A stretch of 64,000 bases of DNA from Treponema sp. (GCA_016290995.1 JAEEVR010000003.1:62001-126000); one strand, 5' to 3'; positions 30,022 to 39,115 are shown, counted from the first letter of the stretch. Program-made: numbers and translations. The notes: generated by a model from the sequence alone, not told the origin.

Positions 30022-30971
30022 CCCGCGCGGCCGCTCTTGCGCTTGTTTGCGCGGCGAGCGCGTTCGCAAGCCCTAAAAGCGGGCCGCAAGAATTCGCGCC
30101 GGAGGAATTTGTTTCGCCAAAGGGCGGAGCGGGCTTTTACCACGAAATCGATTTGCCGGGCGCCGACCGGGAGGAAGTCGCTCCCTTTAAGGAACGCTGG
30201 CTTTCTTCTTGGGGCCGGGCGGAACTGAACTCCATCCTGGAAAACGGAAGCCAATACCGGCACTACGTCCGCCGCCGCTTGCAAGAAGAAGGACTTCCAG
30301 CCTGCATTGAATACATTCCCGTAATCGAATCCAGCTACAAGCCTTTGGCCAAGCCCGCCAGCGGAAAGTCCGTTGGCCTTTGGCAGTTTATGGAAAACAG
30401 CGTTGAAAACTATCTTAGGCTCAACAAGTGGCTTGACGAGCGGCGGGATCCCTGGAAATCGACGGACGCGGCCATCAAAAAGTTAAAGGCCAACTACAAG
30501 CAGTTCGACGACTGGCTTTTGGCAATCGCGGCCTACAATTGCGGAGCGGGAGCGGTAAAGCGCGCCTTGGCAAAAAGCCCGCAAAAAACATTTTGGGCTT
30601 TGGCAAAAGCCAAGCTTATTCCCGACCACGCCATAGCCTACGTTCCAAACTTGCTTGCCGTAAGCGACATCGCCCAAAATTCCAGCTGGTACAAGGTGGA
30701 CTTGCCGGCGGCCTTTTACGACGCGGAAATCTATTCCCCTTTTGACGACTTTGACTATTTGGAAACCAAGCAAGCGGTAAGCCTAAAGGCCTTGGCCGCC
30801 GAACTTAGGCTGGACGAAAAAACGCTGCTTTCGCTCAACCCCGCCCTTCTTTACGAAGAAACTCCCTCGCACGAAAGCTACGACTTGCGCCTTCCGCGGG
30901 GCATGAAGGCCGCCGCCCAGGACGCTATTTTAACCCTTATGCTTAAGAAAAATTATGCCGACAATAAGTAA
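29982..30971 (+). CDS. Lytic murein transglycosylase, MltD-like
   Basis: 329 residues. The SLT domain has the catalytic glutamate Glu116 in EYIPVIESSYKPLAKPASG, followed by GLWQFMENSVENY and LAIAAYNCGAGAVKRAL, the usual glycan-binding motifs, and HAIAYVPNLLA. A hydrophobic export segment is at residues 13-29. The C-terminal VSLKALAAELRLDEKTLLSLNPAL resembles a LysM repeat. The exact start is uncertain because it lies inside the preceding gene and has no clear ribosome site; residue 3 is an alternative. It cleaves peptidoglycan with 1,6-anhydro product formation in this family. Confidence 0.88.
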   Translation: MGMGRHLYRRNDVARAAALALVCAASAFASPKSGPQEFAPEEFVSPKGGAGFYHEIDLPGADREEVAPFKERWLSSWGRAELNSILENGSQYRHYVRRRLQEEGLPACIEYIPVIESSYKPLAKPASGKSVGLWQFMENSVENYLRLNKWLDERRDPWKSTDAAIKKLKANYKQFDDWLLAIAAYNCGAGAVKRALAKSPQKTFWALAKAKLIPDHAIAYVPNLLAVSDIAQNSSWYKVDLPAAFYDAEIYSPFDDFDYLETKQAVSLKALAAELRLDEKTLLSLNPALLYEETPSHESYDLRLPRGMKAAAQDAILTLMLKKNYADNK

Positions 30972-30972
30972 G

Positions 30973-32352
30973 ATGAAAAAGAATTTTTATTTTAAAGCCA
31001 AAAAACACGCTCTTTTTATCGCGGCGGCACTTTCGCTTTGCGGCCTTTTCGCGCAAGGCCAAGGCAAAACCTACGACCCCAACGCGCCTTTGGCCTCCAA
31101 GAGCAAGATAAATTGGATTGACAAAACGTTCACCTCAAACGTAACGCTAGACATCGACAAGGCTGGCATTCCGATGCCCAGCGGAAAAAACTCCGCTGTA
31201 AACGCCGTCACAAGCCGCCTTCCAAACTTGATAAAGGACCCCCTCTTGACGATTTACGTTGACTCAAGCAGAACCTTGGGCGACTACATTTTGGAACGAA
31301 AGATTTCTCTCCAGCAAATCACTGACATAATCGAATCGGGCAACAAGACTTTGGGCTATTTTGAGAACAAAAGCTTCTTGTTCAAGATGGACCACAAGCT
31401 TAACTTGAACCAGGTTGGAAGCCTTTTTGTGCGCCACCAGTCGCCCTACTCCCGCAGAAAGTCAATCGAAACAATTTCTTCGCGCGTTTACACGGGAATC
31501 ATCATCGACGCGCGCGGAAAGCTTCCGGTTCACGGAGAATTCGTTGACGGCCAGGTCAATCCTTGCCTCTTTCCGCGCGTTTGGAACGAAAAGATGGAAA
31601 TCGTTTACGAGCGCAACATGATGGAAAGCGCGGCGGCCAAAGACAAAAGCATTTGCGGCTACGATTGGAGCGACGACGAAAGCCGTTACCGCTCGCGCGT
31701 CGGAGCCGATCCAATCCACATCACGGCCAAGCAAATTTTTGGCCACAATAGAACCGACCTTGTAATCAGCGACGACGACGCGCTGCGCATTTTTTCCGTT
31801 CCGCAAAACGCGGAGCTTTTAAAGTCTGGAAAAATCGTTCTCTTGCTGGACAAGGACGTTTTGGTTCACGACGTTGCCGCTCCGATAAAGGACGACTCTT
31901 ACTACACCGCTTACAGGAACGTAAAGAAGTATCCGCTTAAAAAGCCAGGCGCCGACTCAATCGACGACGGCCCGGACGGAATCCGCTTTACTTACAACTT
32001 AAAGTTCATCGCCGACAGTCCCGAGCTTTTGCCGGAGGAACTTCCGCGCATAAGGGAATTGTCTGACCTTCTTAAGGAAGCGCTAAGCGACAACTCGTTC
32101 ACGATTTTTGTCGCCGGCCACACAGCCGACATCGGCCAGCCCGAAAACCAAATGCGCCTTTCTATCGACCGAACGCAAACAATCATCGCGCTTTTGATCG
32201 AGCAAGGCATTGACAAGAATCTCTTTAGCTACCGCGGCTACGGCGAAACCGATCCCGTAGGCGACAACAGCACAAAAGAAGGCCGAGCGCTAAACCGCCG
32301 CGTAGTAATTACACTTCGCCCGCGCCAGACTTATATACAACGCAGCTGGTAA
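30973..32352 (+). CDS. OmpA-family protein with C-terminal peptidoglycan-binding domain
   Basis: 459 residues from the start MKKNFYFKAKKHALFIAAAL (an in-frame ATG at 30955 is possible but breaks the signal peptide). The last ~110 residues form an OmpA/MotB domain: LSDLLKEALSDNSFTIFVAGHTADIG and GYGETDPVGDNSTKEGRALNRRV, with the conserved Asp and Arg that bind diaminopimelate. The N-terminal ~340 residues are unrecognised. It follows the transglycosylase stop by one base. Likely tethers the outer membrane or periplasmic structures to the wall. Confidence 0.85.
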   Translation: MKKNFYFKAKKHALFIAAALSLCGLFAQGQGKTYDPNAPLASKSKINWIDKTFTSNVTLDIDKAGIPMPSGKNSAVNAVTSRLPNLIKDPLLTIYVDSSRTLGDYILERKISLQQITDIIESGNKTLGYFENKSFLFKMDHKLNLNQVGSLFVRHQSPYSRRKSIETISSRVYTGIIIDARGKLPVHGEFVDGQVNPCLFPRVWNEKMEIVYERNMMESAAAKDKSICGYDWSDDESRYRSRVGADPIHITAKQIFGHNRTDLVISDDDALRIFSVPQNAELLKSGKIVLLLDKDVLVHDVAAPIKDDSYYTAYRNVKKYPLKKPGADSIDDGPDGIRFTYNLKFIADSPELLPEELPRIRELSDLLKEALSDNSFTIFVAGHTADIGQPENQMRLSIDRTQTIIALLIEQGIDKNLFSYRGYGETDPVGDNSTKEGRALNRRVVITLRPRQTYIQRSW

Positions 32353-32509
32353 AAAAAATAACACTCCCAGTTGCGGCTGCGTCTGTCGAAACCGCTAGCT
32401 AGCGTCGCTACTCGCTGTTTGCGTTTGAAACTATTTTACGCTGCCGCTTTCGCGTCAGCCGCAAACAGAGAGTTTTCGCCAGCCGCCCCGCGCCTTCGCG
32501 TGTTTTTTT
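32351..32509. repeat. 159-bp structured intergenic element, copy A
   Basis: Begins in the A-run of the OmpA-like gene stop and ends in a 7-T run before the convergent RluA gene. It is the same length as copy B (47646-47804). Shared blocks include CCCAGTTGCGGCTGCGTC, CGAAACCGCTAG, TTGAAACTAT and CCGCCCCGCGCCTTCGCG. The outer stem AACAC/GTGTT and inner stem CTGTTTGCG/CGCAAACAG differ in sequence from copy B yet stay fully paired. Strand is undecided, as it is palindromic overall. It may be a small RNA gene, a terminator-like element or a non-autonomous mobile element. Confidence 0.75.
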
Positions 32510-32528
32510 ATTACCACCACATATACAA

Positions 32529-33677
32529 TCAGGCGCGAACGGTAAACTCGGGCGGGAGGGGCGCTTCAAAATGGAGGAGCTCTCCCGTAAGCGGGTGCGG
32601 CAGCTCCAGGCTAAGCGCGTGCAAAAAAATCCTTTGCGCGGCGCTGCCGCCGTACAGTTCGTCGCCAAAAATCGGAAGGCCCTTTTGGCTAAGATGGACG
32701 CGTATTTGGTGTGTGCGGCCCGTAAACAGCTTGGCCTGAACCAAAAGGCGGCCGCCCTTTTCCTCTAAAATCTTAAAATCAGTCCGCGCGAATTTTCCGC
32801 CCTTTTCTTTTGGAACAGTTCCCCACTTGGCCGCCTGGCTTTTTAGCGACACGCGTCCCAAGTAGTTTTGGACGGAAAAGTTGTCGCCGACCTTAAAGGC
32901 GGCGGCTTTTTGGCTTTGAACAGAATTGCTTATAAGGCCAAGACTGTCGGCCGGCTCGCACACCGCAACGTAAAGCTTTTGGGCGGCGCGTTCTTGGCAA
33001 GAATTGCCAACAAGCTCCGACGAATCAAAGGCGGTAAAGAGCGCGGCGTTGGCGGCCCTTTGCTTTGAGAACAAAATCACGCCGCTTGTGTCGCGGTCCA
33101 AACGGTGGACGACGCCGCAGTAAGGCGGATTTTTGTCCAAACCGATTTTTTTATGCAAGTAGCGGATGACCGCCGCGCGCAAATTGTCGCGGTCTTTTGC
33201 AAAGGTTGGTTCAGTCGGAAAACGCGGCGGCTTGTTGACAACGATTATCGCGTCGTCCTCATACAAAACGCGCGATTCGTCCAACTCAAATTTTATGTCG
33301 TCGTTTGGCTTTTCGTAAAAGAATTTTTCTTGGTCGTAAAGAACTTTTACCTGCGCGTTTTTTTTAAGGCTAAAGGCCGGGTTCTTGCAAACAAAAAAGC
33401 CGCCGCGTTCTTGGGCTTGCGAGGCTTTTTTTTCGCTGCCGTTTTGGGCTTGCGAGGCCTTGCGCTCCGGCGAAGCGGCGACCATGACGTTCCCGCTAAA
33501 AAGCAAGCGGCGAATTTTGGAATTGCTAAGAGCGGCTTTTTCGCGGGCCGCGTTTTGGCCTTGAACACAGTCCGCGCGGGCGATGTCTTGGGCTTGCAAA
33601 GCCTTGGGCAATTCTTGGCGCAAAAAATCGTTTAGGGTCGCCGCGCTTTGAACGGTCAAAAGGATTTCTTGGCTCAT
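32529..33677 (-). CDS. RluA-family pseudouridine synthase
   Basis: 382 residues. The catalytic signature VVHRLDRDTSGVILFSK holds the nucleophilic aspartate; VLYEDDAIIVVNKPP and the late TGRTHQIRVHLSQKGLPIFGDELYGG are also typical. It isomerises specific uridines in rRNA or tRNA. The N-terminal region resembles an S4-like start (LNDFLRQELP) but carries an insertion near residues 60-100 with a repeated KASQAQ motif. Exact target not assignable. Overlaps the upstream hypothetical gene by 4 bp. Confidence 0.88.
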   Translation of the reverse strand: MSQEILLTVQSAATLNDFLRQELPKALQAQDIARADCVQGQNAAREKAALSNSKIRRLLFSGNVMVAASPERKASQAQNGSEKKASQAQERGGFFVCKNPAFSLKKNAQVKVLYDQEKFFYEKPNDDIKFELDESRVLYEDDAIIVVNKPPRFPTEPTFAKDRDNLRAAVIRYLHKKIGLDKNPPYCGVVHRLDRDTSGVILFSKQRAANAALFTAFDSSELVGNSCQERAAQKLYVAVCEPADSLGLISNSVQSQKAAAFKVGDNFSVQNYLGRVSLKSQAAKWGTVPKEKGGKFARTDFKILEEKGGRLLVQAKLFTGRTHQIRVHLSQKGLPIFGDELYGGSAAQRIFLHALSLELPHPLTGELLHFEAPLPPEFTVRA

Positions 33678-34654
33678 ATAAACTTATAGTCGGGCGAACC
33701 GTTTGCGGCGTAGATTTTTACGCGGCACTCTTCCATGCAAACGTTGTCCGCAAAGGAATTCACGTCAAAGGCGGCGGGGCTCATAAGATCGTCGGGATTA
33801 AAGTTTAACTTAAGCTCCGTTTCCTCGCCCTCGCCTTCCAAGCGCGAAAAGGCGCCGTTTATTCTTACCAAATCGCTTACGACAGGAAGCAAATGCTCCA
33901 AGCGCTTTTCGGAATATTTTTCTTCCAAAAAAACGATTTGCATTTTTTCGATTTCTTTATGGCTTGCGTCCAAAAGCTTTTGGCGCGACTCGTAGCCGCA
34001 ATTGTTGCATCGCTGCCATTCCGCAAAATCAGAAAAGAATTTTGACGGAGCGATTTTCAAAGGCTTTAAAACCGAATTGAACCAGGGAACCGCCCGGCCC
34101 AAAGAATAAAAAACGTTAATCGCAAAGGCAACGTCGCGCGCCCAAGTTATGTCCTGGCTTGAAAATATCGCGGTGTTCTTGGCTTCTTTTTGCGCGCTAA
34201 AAAGCTGCTCAAAGTCAATGTGGTTTGGATACAAGGTAAGGGCAAAGTCAACGCGGTCGCGGAACGCCTTTACAGAATCCCCTTCGGCGCGCGCGTAGTC
34301 CATCAAAAAGCCAAAGACGATTCCAGCGTTGTTCAAAAGCGCGGCTTTTTTGGAAAAAAGCTTTTTGTCCAAAAAGAATTTTTTTCCAAACTGGCCGCAC
34401 ATCGCCACATCAAGCGAGCAAAAAAGATTTTCCAAAAGTCCGATTATTTCGGCGTCAAGAATTTCCGCCTTTACGGGAATTGAATAGTAAACGTCGGGAG
34501 CGATGCGCGCGGCTTTTTTTACAAAATCGGCCAGCGCCTTTTTGTCGGAGCTAAAGCGTTGGTCGTGCAAAGCGAATTCCGTTATGCCCCGTTTGGCAAA
34601 AGACGCCAATTCAGAGTCTATGTTTGAAAGGTCAAAATTGTATTCACTTTGCAC
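33674..34654 (-). CDS. Conserved-looking hypothetical, possible radical-SAM-like barrel without the cysteine cluster
   Basis: 326 residues, no signal peptide. The region ITEFALHDQRFSSDKKALADFV...DVYYSIPVKAEILDAEIIGL has the alternating strand/helix pattern of a half TIM barrel as in radical SAM enzymes, but the CxxxCxxC cluster motif is absent. A CNNC pair (RCNNCGYES) near residue 225 and two late cysteines (NVCMEECRVK) could bind metal. It lies between asnA and an RluA synthase in one operon. Function is not recognised. Confidence 0.6.
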   Translation of the reverse strand: MQSEYNFDLSNIDSELASFAKRGITEFALHDQRFSSDKKALADFVKKAARIAPDVYYSIPVKAEILDAEIIGLLENLFCSLDVAMCGQFGKKFFLDKKLFSKKAALLNNAGIVFGFLMDYARAEGDSVKAFRDRVDFALTLYPNHIDFEQLFSAQKEAKNTAIFSSQDITWARDVAFAINVFYSLGRAVPWFNSVLKPLKIAPSKFFSDFAEWQRCNNCGYESRQKLLDASHKEIEKMQIVFLEEKYSEKRLEHLLPVVSDLVRINGAFSRLEGEGEETELKLNFNPDDLMSPAAFDVNSFADNVCMEECRVKIYAANGSPDYKFI

Positions 34655-34671
34655 GCCGTTTCTCGCGCCGT

Positions 34672-35718
34672 CTAGTTCAACTGCAAAAGCTTAATGCCGC
34701 GCTTTTTGCAGTCGGCAAGAATTTCTTCAGACCAAATGCTTACTTGTGTTTCGCCGATGTGCGCCTTCTTTAAGAGGAACATGCACAAGCGCGACTGGCC
34801 GATTCCGCCGCCCAAAGTCTGGGTCAACTGGCCTTTAAGCAAGCGCGAATGGAACATCAATTTTTCGCGGTCAACGCAGCCGCGCTCCTTTAACTGGGCG
34901 CGCAAAGAATCCGGGCTTACGCGGATTCCCATAGAGCTAAGCTCAAAGGGCTGCTGCAAAACTTCGTTCCAAACGATGATGTCGCCGTTCAAGCCCTTGT
35001 GGCCGTCGCCGGTCTCTGTAATCCAATCGTCATAGTCGGGCGCGCGGCCGTCGTGCGGCTTTCCGTCGGCAAGGGCGGCTCCGATTCCCGTGATGAAAAT
35101 CGCGCCGTATTTTTTGGCGGCCTCATACTCTCTCTGCTTGGGAGTAAGGTTGGGGAACTCGCGCTGCAAGTCGTCGCTGAACAAGAACTTAATGTTCTCG
35201 GGGAGCGTGGGCTTTAGCTCGGAATAGTTGTCGTAAACGTAGAACTCCGCGCGCTTGATGCAGCGGTAAACTTTTTTTACGATTTCGTGCAAGTAAAAAA
35301 CAGTGCGGTCAACGTCGTTTATCGCCATCTCCCAGTCCCACTGGTCAACGTAAAGGGAGTGAATCGCGTCCATGTCGTCGTCGGGACGAATGGCGTTCAT
35401 GTCGGTGTAGATTCCAAAACCGGGTTCAAGTCCAAGCTCGGTAACCTTTAGGCGCTTCCACTTGGCCAAGGATTGGACGATTTCCAGCTTTTGCTCGCCC
35501 AAAGTTTTTACCGGAAAACGCACGGGGCGCTCAACGCCGTTAAGGTCGTCGTTTACGCCGGTTCCGCTCCTTACAAAAAGCGGAGCGGTTACTCTAGTTA
35601 GATTCAATTCAGTTGAAAGAGCTGTTTGAAAAAAATTCTTCAGAAGAACAATCGCGTGTTCTGTTTCTTTTTCGCCAAGGATCGGTTTGTAGCGCTTGGG
35701 ATAAATTGTTTTTGCCAT
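34672..35718 (-). CDS. asnA: Aspartate-ammonia ligase (asparagine synthetase A)
   Basis: 348 residues, class II aminoacyl-tRNA synthetase-like fold. Makes asparagine from aspartate, ammonia and ATP. Typical stretches are TRVTAPLFVRSGTGVNDDLNG, SLAKWKRLKV, DMNAIRPDDD, HSLYVDQWDWE and LGGGIGQSRLCMFLL (motif 3 arginine). Ribosome site AGGAAA; own promoter at 35741-35769. First gene of an operon with the hypothetical protein and RluA synthase. Confidence 0.96.
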   Translation of the reverse strand: MAKTIYPKRYKPILGEKETEHAIVLLKNFFQTALSTELNLTRVTAPLFVRSGTGVNDDLNGVERPVRFPVKTLGEQKLEIVQSLAKWKRLKVTELGLEPGFGIYTDMNAIRPDDDMDAIHSLYVDQWDWEMAINDVDRTVFYLHEIVKKVYRCIKRAEFYVYDNYSELKPTLPENIKFLFSDDLQREFPNLTPKQREYEAAKKYGAIFITGIGAALADGKPHDGRAPDYDDWITETGDGHKGLNGDIIVWNEVLQQPFELSSMGIRVSPDSLRAQLKERGCVDREKLMFHSRLLKGQLTQTLGGGIGQSRLCMFLLKKAHIGETQVSIWSEEILADCKKRGIKLLQLN

Positions 35719-35740
35719 ATCAGGTTTCCTAGTGAGGAGT

Positions 35741-35769
35741 ATTGTAGCGCTAAATGATTTTTTTTACAA
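35741..35769 (-). promoter_or_regulatory. Promoter for asnA operon
   Basis: Minus-strand TTGTAA (35764-35769), 17 bp, TACAAT (35741-35746). Leader of about 16-17 nt carries the ribosome site. Confidence 0.6.
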
Positions 35770-35777
35770 TATGGAAT

Positions 35778-36692
35778 TTACGCAAGCCTAAAAAAGCGGC
35801 GGGCGTTTTGGTCAACGGCGTCGCAAAGCGCGGCCTCTTCCATTCCGCGGGCCTGGGCTATAAACTTGTATGTCCATTCGATGTAAGTCGGGTTGTTGGC
35901 CTTTCCTCTCATCGGAACGGGAGCCAAGTACGGAGCGTCAGTCTCCACCAAAAGCCTGTCTTGCGGAACGTAAGCCAAAAGCGAGACTTTTTCTTCCATC
36001 TGGGACTTTTTGGCGTAAGTCACCGCTCCGCTAAAACTAATCACGCAGCCCAAATCCAAGAAAACCTTGGCCTCCTCCAAGCCGTAGGAATAGCAGTGAA
36101 TCACGCACCTCTCGCCGTAGCCGCTTTCCTTTACGCATTCAACCGTTTGCTCGGCCGCGTCGCGGGAATGAACGATTACCGGCAAGTCCAGCTCTTTTGC
36201 CAATTCCAATTGCGCCATAAAAAGCTCGCGCTCGCCTTGAACCATCGCGTCGTCAAAATCGTCTTGGGCGCGCTTGTCAACGCCGCTAGGATTCCAGTGG
36301 TGGTCAAGGCCGCATTCGCCAAGCGCGCAAAGCTTTTTCTTAAAGGGATCAGAATCGTTGCGCGAGGCCAAAATGTTTTTCTTTAGCGTTTCCACGCAGG
36401 CGGCGCGGTTTTTAATCGAGTCCGGGTCGGGCCAAATGCCCGCGCTAAACCAAACAAAATTCTTGCAAGCGGCGGCGGCATTTTTTGAGGCCGCGTCGAA
36501 AGAAGCGCCGCTTTCCATAAGCGCGAAAGTTTTTTCAAAAAGCTCTTGACGGGCGGTCAAATCGTCGCAGTCGGTTCCGATGTCAAGCGCGAATTTAACG
36601 CCGCTTTCCGCCATTTTTTTTAGAACGCCGGCGCGGGTCCATTCCTCGTCCTCGCGCAAAGACTTAAAGTGAAAGTGAGTGTCGGAATACAT
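35778..36692 (-). CDS. tatD: TatD-family metal-dependent hydrolase
   Basis: 304 residues in a TIM-barrel amidohydrolase-like fold. Metal ligands are visible in YSDTHFHFKS, LGECGLDHHW, LPVIVHSRDA and IHCYSYG, with VETDAPYLAPVPMRGKANNP near the end. Family members are 3'-5' DNases or D-aminoacyl-tRNA-related hydrolases. It is longer than the usual ~260 residues because of an insertion near residues 50-90 (MESGASFDAASKNAAAACKN). The gene starts 14 bases after the S1 protease stop. Confidence 0.9.
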   Translation of the reverse strand: MYSDTHFHFKSLREDEEWTRAGVLKKMAESGVKFALDIGTDCDDLTARQELFEKTFALMESGASFDAASKNAAAACKNFVWFSAGIWPDPDSIKNRAACVETLKKNILASRNDSDPFKKKLCALGECGLDHHWNPSGVDKRAQDDFDDAMVQGERELFMAQLELAKELDLPVIVHSRDAAEQTVECVKESGYGERCVIHCYSYGLEEAKVFLDLGCVISFSGAVTYAKKSQMEEKVSLLAYVPQDRLLVETDAPYLAPVPMRGKANNPTYIEWTYKFIAQARGMEEAALCDAVDQNARRFFRLA

Positions 36693-36706
36693 AGAATCCG
36701 TTCCGC

Positions 36707-38383
36707 CTAAAACTTAAAGCCCAAAATCATCTTTGCGTAAAAGTCCGCGTGCCTTAGCCGAACTGTGGACGAAGAAATATCGGAAAAATGCAGCGTGTCC
36801 GTCGTTCCCCGGCATCCGACCTCAAAGCCCGGCCTAAAGAACGCGCTTCCAAAATCAAAGGTAGTCATAAGGCCCAGGTCGGCGAAAATCTGAAAGTCGC
36901 GGACATTGCCAAACGCGATTTTTATTCCCGCGTCTGCCTTTGGGCTGATTGTAAAAAGGCCAAAGCACAAGGGCAATCGCGCCACGGCTCCAACGCCAAA
37001 AATGTTCAAAGACTCGCCGCCGACTTTTCTATGCTCAAACTCGAATATGCCGCCAAAATTTCTTTCAAACGGGACAATCTCCAAATTGACAACAACGCCC
37101 GCGTCCAAATCAACTTTGGCGTCATCCTTTCCAAGCGGAAACAAGGCGCCGCCGTCAATCGAAATCGTATACGGAGACTCAAAACCCTGCCAAGAAACCT
37201 TCGACTTTTTATCCCCGGATTTTTTTGAACTGGCCGAACTGCCGCCGGATTTTTTTTCCTTGGCCTTTGACTTTTTTTCGCCGTCCGTTCCTTGGACAGA
37301 AGCGATTCTGTAAACGCCGCTTTCTTTTTCCCAAACAAGATTTGAAAGCTTTTCGTCAAGGCCCTCGCCCGACATTTTCCCGTAAAGGTCGTGGGCAACG
37401 GCGTATCGCAAGCCTTCGATTGGATTTATTACAAACTCGGCGGCGACTCGGTTCTTTACCTTTGTGGCGCCGTGCTTGAAAATTTCCTCAAAGCAGTCCA
37501 TGCCATTTTGGGCCGCCATGTCGTAAGAAATAAATTTTACAAGCGCAGTGTAGTCGGAATTTGGCTCGGACAAAACGGCCTTGAATTTTTCCTGCCGTTC
37601 CGCCTTAAAAGCCTTGTCGTCAACAGGCTTTTTTGACCTTTCAATCAACTTTAAGGCAAGCGCGGCCGGAATTGAAAAGTTTGTCGCGTCTCGGCCCACC
37701 GCCTTCCAAGTGTTGACGCCAATGACATCGTAGCCAGTCGCCGCGCTCTTTGACGCGACCAAAAGCGGCCCGCCGGAATTTCCCGCGTCGATTTGCGCGG
37801 AGTGCTGAATCACCGTCGAAATGGCAGGGTCAATCAAGTCCTTTATGCGGGCCGCGGAATTGGTGACGCTGCCCTTTCCAAACTGCCAAACCGGCTCACC
37901 GCCCAGCCCCGGAAAGCCGGCCGAAACGACATCCTGGCCGTCGTAGACTTTTCCCGAGTAAAACGAAAGGCCGCGTTTAAAATAATTGGCGTTGTTCTCA
38001 AAGCGCAAAATCGCCAAGTCAATGTCGTCGTCCGTAACCAAGACATAAAGGTTATCGTACTTGGCAAGGCTTCCGTCATCCTTTTCAAATTCCAAGCTGA
38101 CGCTGGCGGCCTGGCTTACGACATGCCTGTTTGTGACAATGTAGTTTTGTCCGTCCTTGTCAACGTAAACAAAGGCCGAGCCAAAGCCTCCCTTTAAATA
38201 TGAGTCAACGTATTCAGCGTAGGAATTGTAGCCGCGATTTTGCAGCTTGTCGCGAAAGTCTTCCAAAAAATTTATTTGCGCGTCGGAATATTTTTGCCGA
38301 GCGATTCCAACATAGTTTTTTACTTGAGCGAATGCCAAAGAACAAAACAAAAACGCCGCGGAGGCAATAATAAACTTCTTCAT
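36707..38383 (-). CDS. Exported trypsin-like serine protease with C-terminal beta domain
   Basis: 558 residues. Signal peptide MKKFIIASAAFLFCSLAFAQ. The S1C/HtrA-like triad is readable: His87 in VTNRHVV, Asp122 in DDIDLAIL, Ser203 in DAGNSGGPLL. There is no PDZ domain. After a Lys/Ser-rich linker (about residues 380-405) comes a beta-rich C-terminal region ending in ...FYAKMILGFKF, the aromatic-terminated strand typical of small outer-membrane barrels. So it may be a protease fused to or carried by a barrel. Its promoter at 38393-38421 leaves nearly no 5' leader. Confidence 0.85.
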   Translation of the reverse strand: MKKFIIASAAFLFCSLAFAQVKNYVGIARQKYSDAQINFLEDFRDKLQNRGYNSYAEYVDSYLKGGFGSAFVYVDKDGQNYIVTNRHVVSQAASVSLEFEKDDGSLAKYDNLYVLVTDDDIDLAILRFENNANYFKRGLSFYSGKVYDGQDVVSAGFPGLGGEPVWQFGKGSVTNSAARIKDLIDPAISTVIQHSAQIDAGNSGGPLLVASKSAATGYDVIGVNTWKAVGRDATNFSIPAALALKLIERSKKPVDDKAFKAERQEKFKAVLSEPNSDYTALVKFISYDMAAQNGMDCFEEIFKHGATKVKNRVAAEFVINPIEGLRYAVAHDLYGKMSGEGLDEKLSNLVWEKESGVYRIASVQGTDGEKKSKAKEKKSGGSSASSKKSGDKKSKVSWQGFESPYTISIDGGALFPLGKDDAKVDLDAGVVVNLEIVPFERNFGGIFEFEHRKVGGESLNIFGVGAVARLPLCFGLFTISPKADAGIKIAFGNVRDFQIFADLGLMTTFDFGSAFFRPGFEVGCRGTTDTLHFSDISSSTVRLRHADFYAKMILGFKF

Positions 38384-38392
38384 ATATTAGGC

Positions 38393-38421
38393 ATTATAAA
38401 TCATCGGACGCTTTCTTTCAA
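38393..38421 (-). promoter_or_regulatory. Promoter giving a nearly leaderless mRNA for the S1 protease
   Basis: Minus-strand TTGAAA (38416-38421), 17 bp, TATAAT (38393-38398). Only nine bases separate the -10 box from the ATG at 38383, and no Shine-Dalgarno exists; the start is secured by the signal peptide. Confidence 0.65.
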
Positions 38422-38446
38422 GTCGCTCTGACTTGCTCAAGTCTTA

Positions 38447-39115
38447 TTAATAATATTCAACGACCGTCAATTTTTCTATGTATCCGGCGTCACTTGTGTC
38501 TACAGGCATCAAAGGAGAGCGCGTAAGAAGCGCCTTGTCGCCAAAAAGACGCTTAACCTCATCTCTTGCCGCGTCGTAATTATCATTGCATTTTACATCC
38601 ACAACTTTAAAATCTTTGCCTTCGACAAAAAATTCAAAGTCGCCGATATACACATATTTTTCGCCCTTCGGAACCTTTACCATAAATCCAGACGGAAGGT
38701 AAATCAAAAGATTTGTGTCGCCGTGAAAATAATATTGGAACGGATAGGTAAAGCAAAAATTATTTGTCTTTGTCTTTTCGTAATTGGCAAGAAAAATTTC
38801 TCCGTTCTTAAAGTGAGCCTGGCTTTCAAAAACTCCTACGTCCCAAGCGTCAACCTTGCTTTGCGCAGGAACATATGGAAGATAGTAAACATCTTGTTTT
38901 TCAAGAACGTCTTCAGAAACGCCGCGCGTCTTGACAAAAAAATCCAAGTCTTGCTTGTTGTGAACAGTCACGCGTCCGACAAACATAACCTCATTGCTTT
39001 TGGGAGCGTCAATCTTAGCGCCTTCTTTCTTTGGCTTTCTCTTGCCGGCGCTTAAAAAAGAGCTTGCGAACACAAGCAAAAGCGCAAAAACTATAAAAGA
39101 CTTATTGATTTGCAT
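38447..39115 (-). CDS. Exported paralogue family, B-type member 2
   Basis: 222 residues from the start MQINKSFIVFALLLVFASSF, chosen because AAGGA lies eight bases upstream. Signal peptide then a KRKPKK tract. Shared with the B-type protein at 40564-41310 are SNEVMFVGRVTV, VKVPKGEKYVYIGDFEFFVEG and NYDAARDEVKR. The strand-rich YVYIGDF core is the family signature. Its start lies inside the preceding A-type gene (14-bp overlap), so translation is coupled. Function not recognised. Confidence 0.75.
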   Translation of the reverse strand: MQINKSFIVFALLLVFASSFLSAGKRKPKKEGAKIDAPKSNEVMFVGRVTVHNKQDLDFFVKTRGVSEDVLEKQDVYYLPYVPAQSKVDAWDVGVFESQAHFKNGEIFLANYEKTKTNNFCFTYPFQYYFHGDTNLLIYLPSGFMVKVPKGEKYVYIGDFEFFVEGKDFKVVDVKCNDNYDAARDEVKRLFGDKALLTRSPLMPVDTSDAGYIEKLTVVEYY

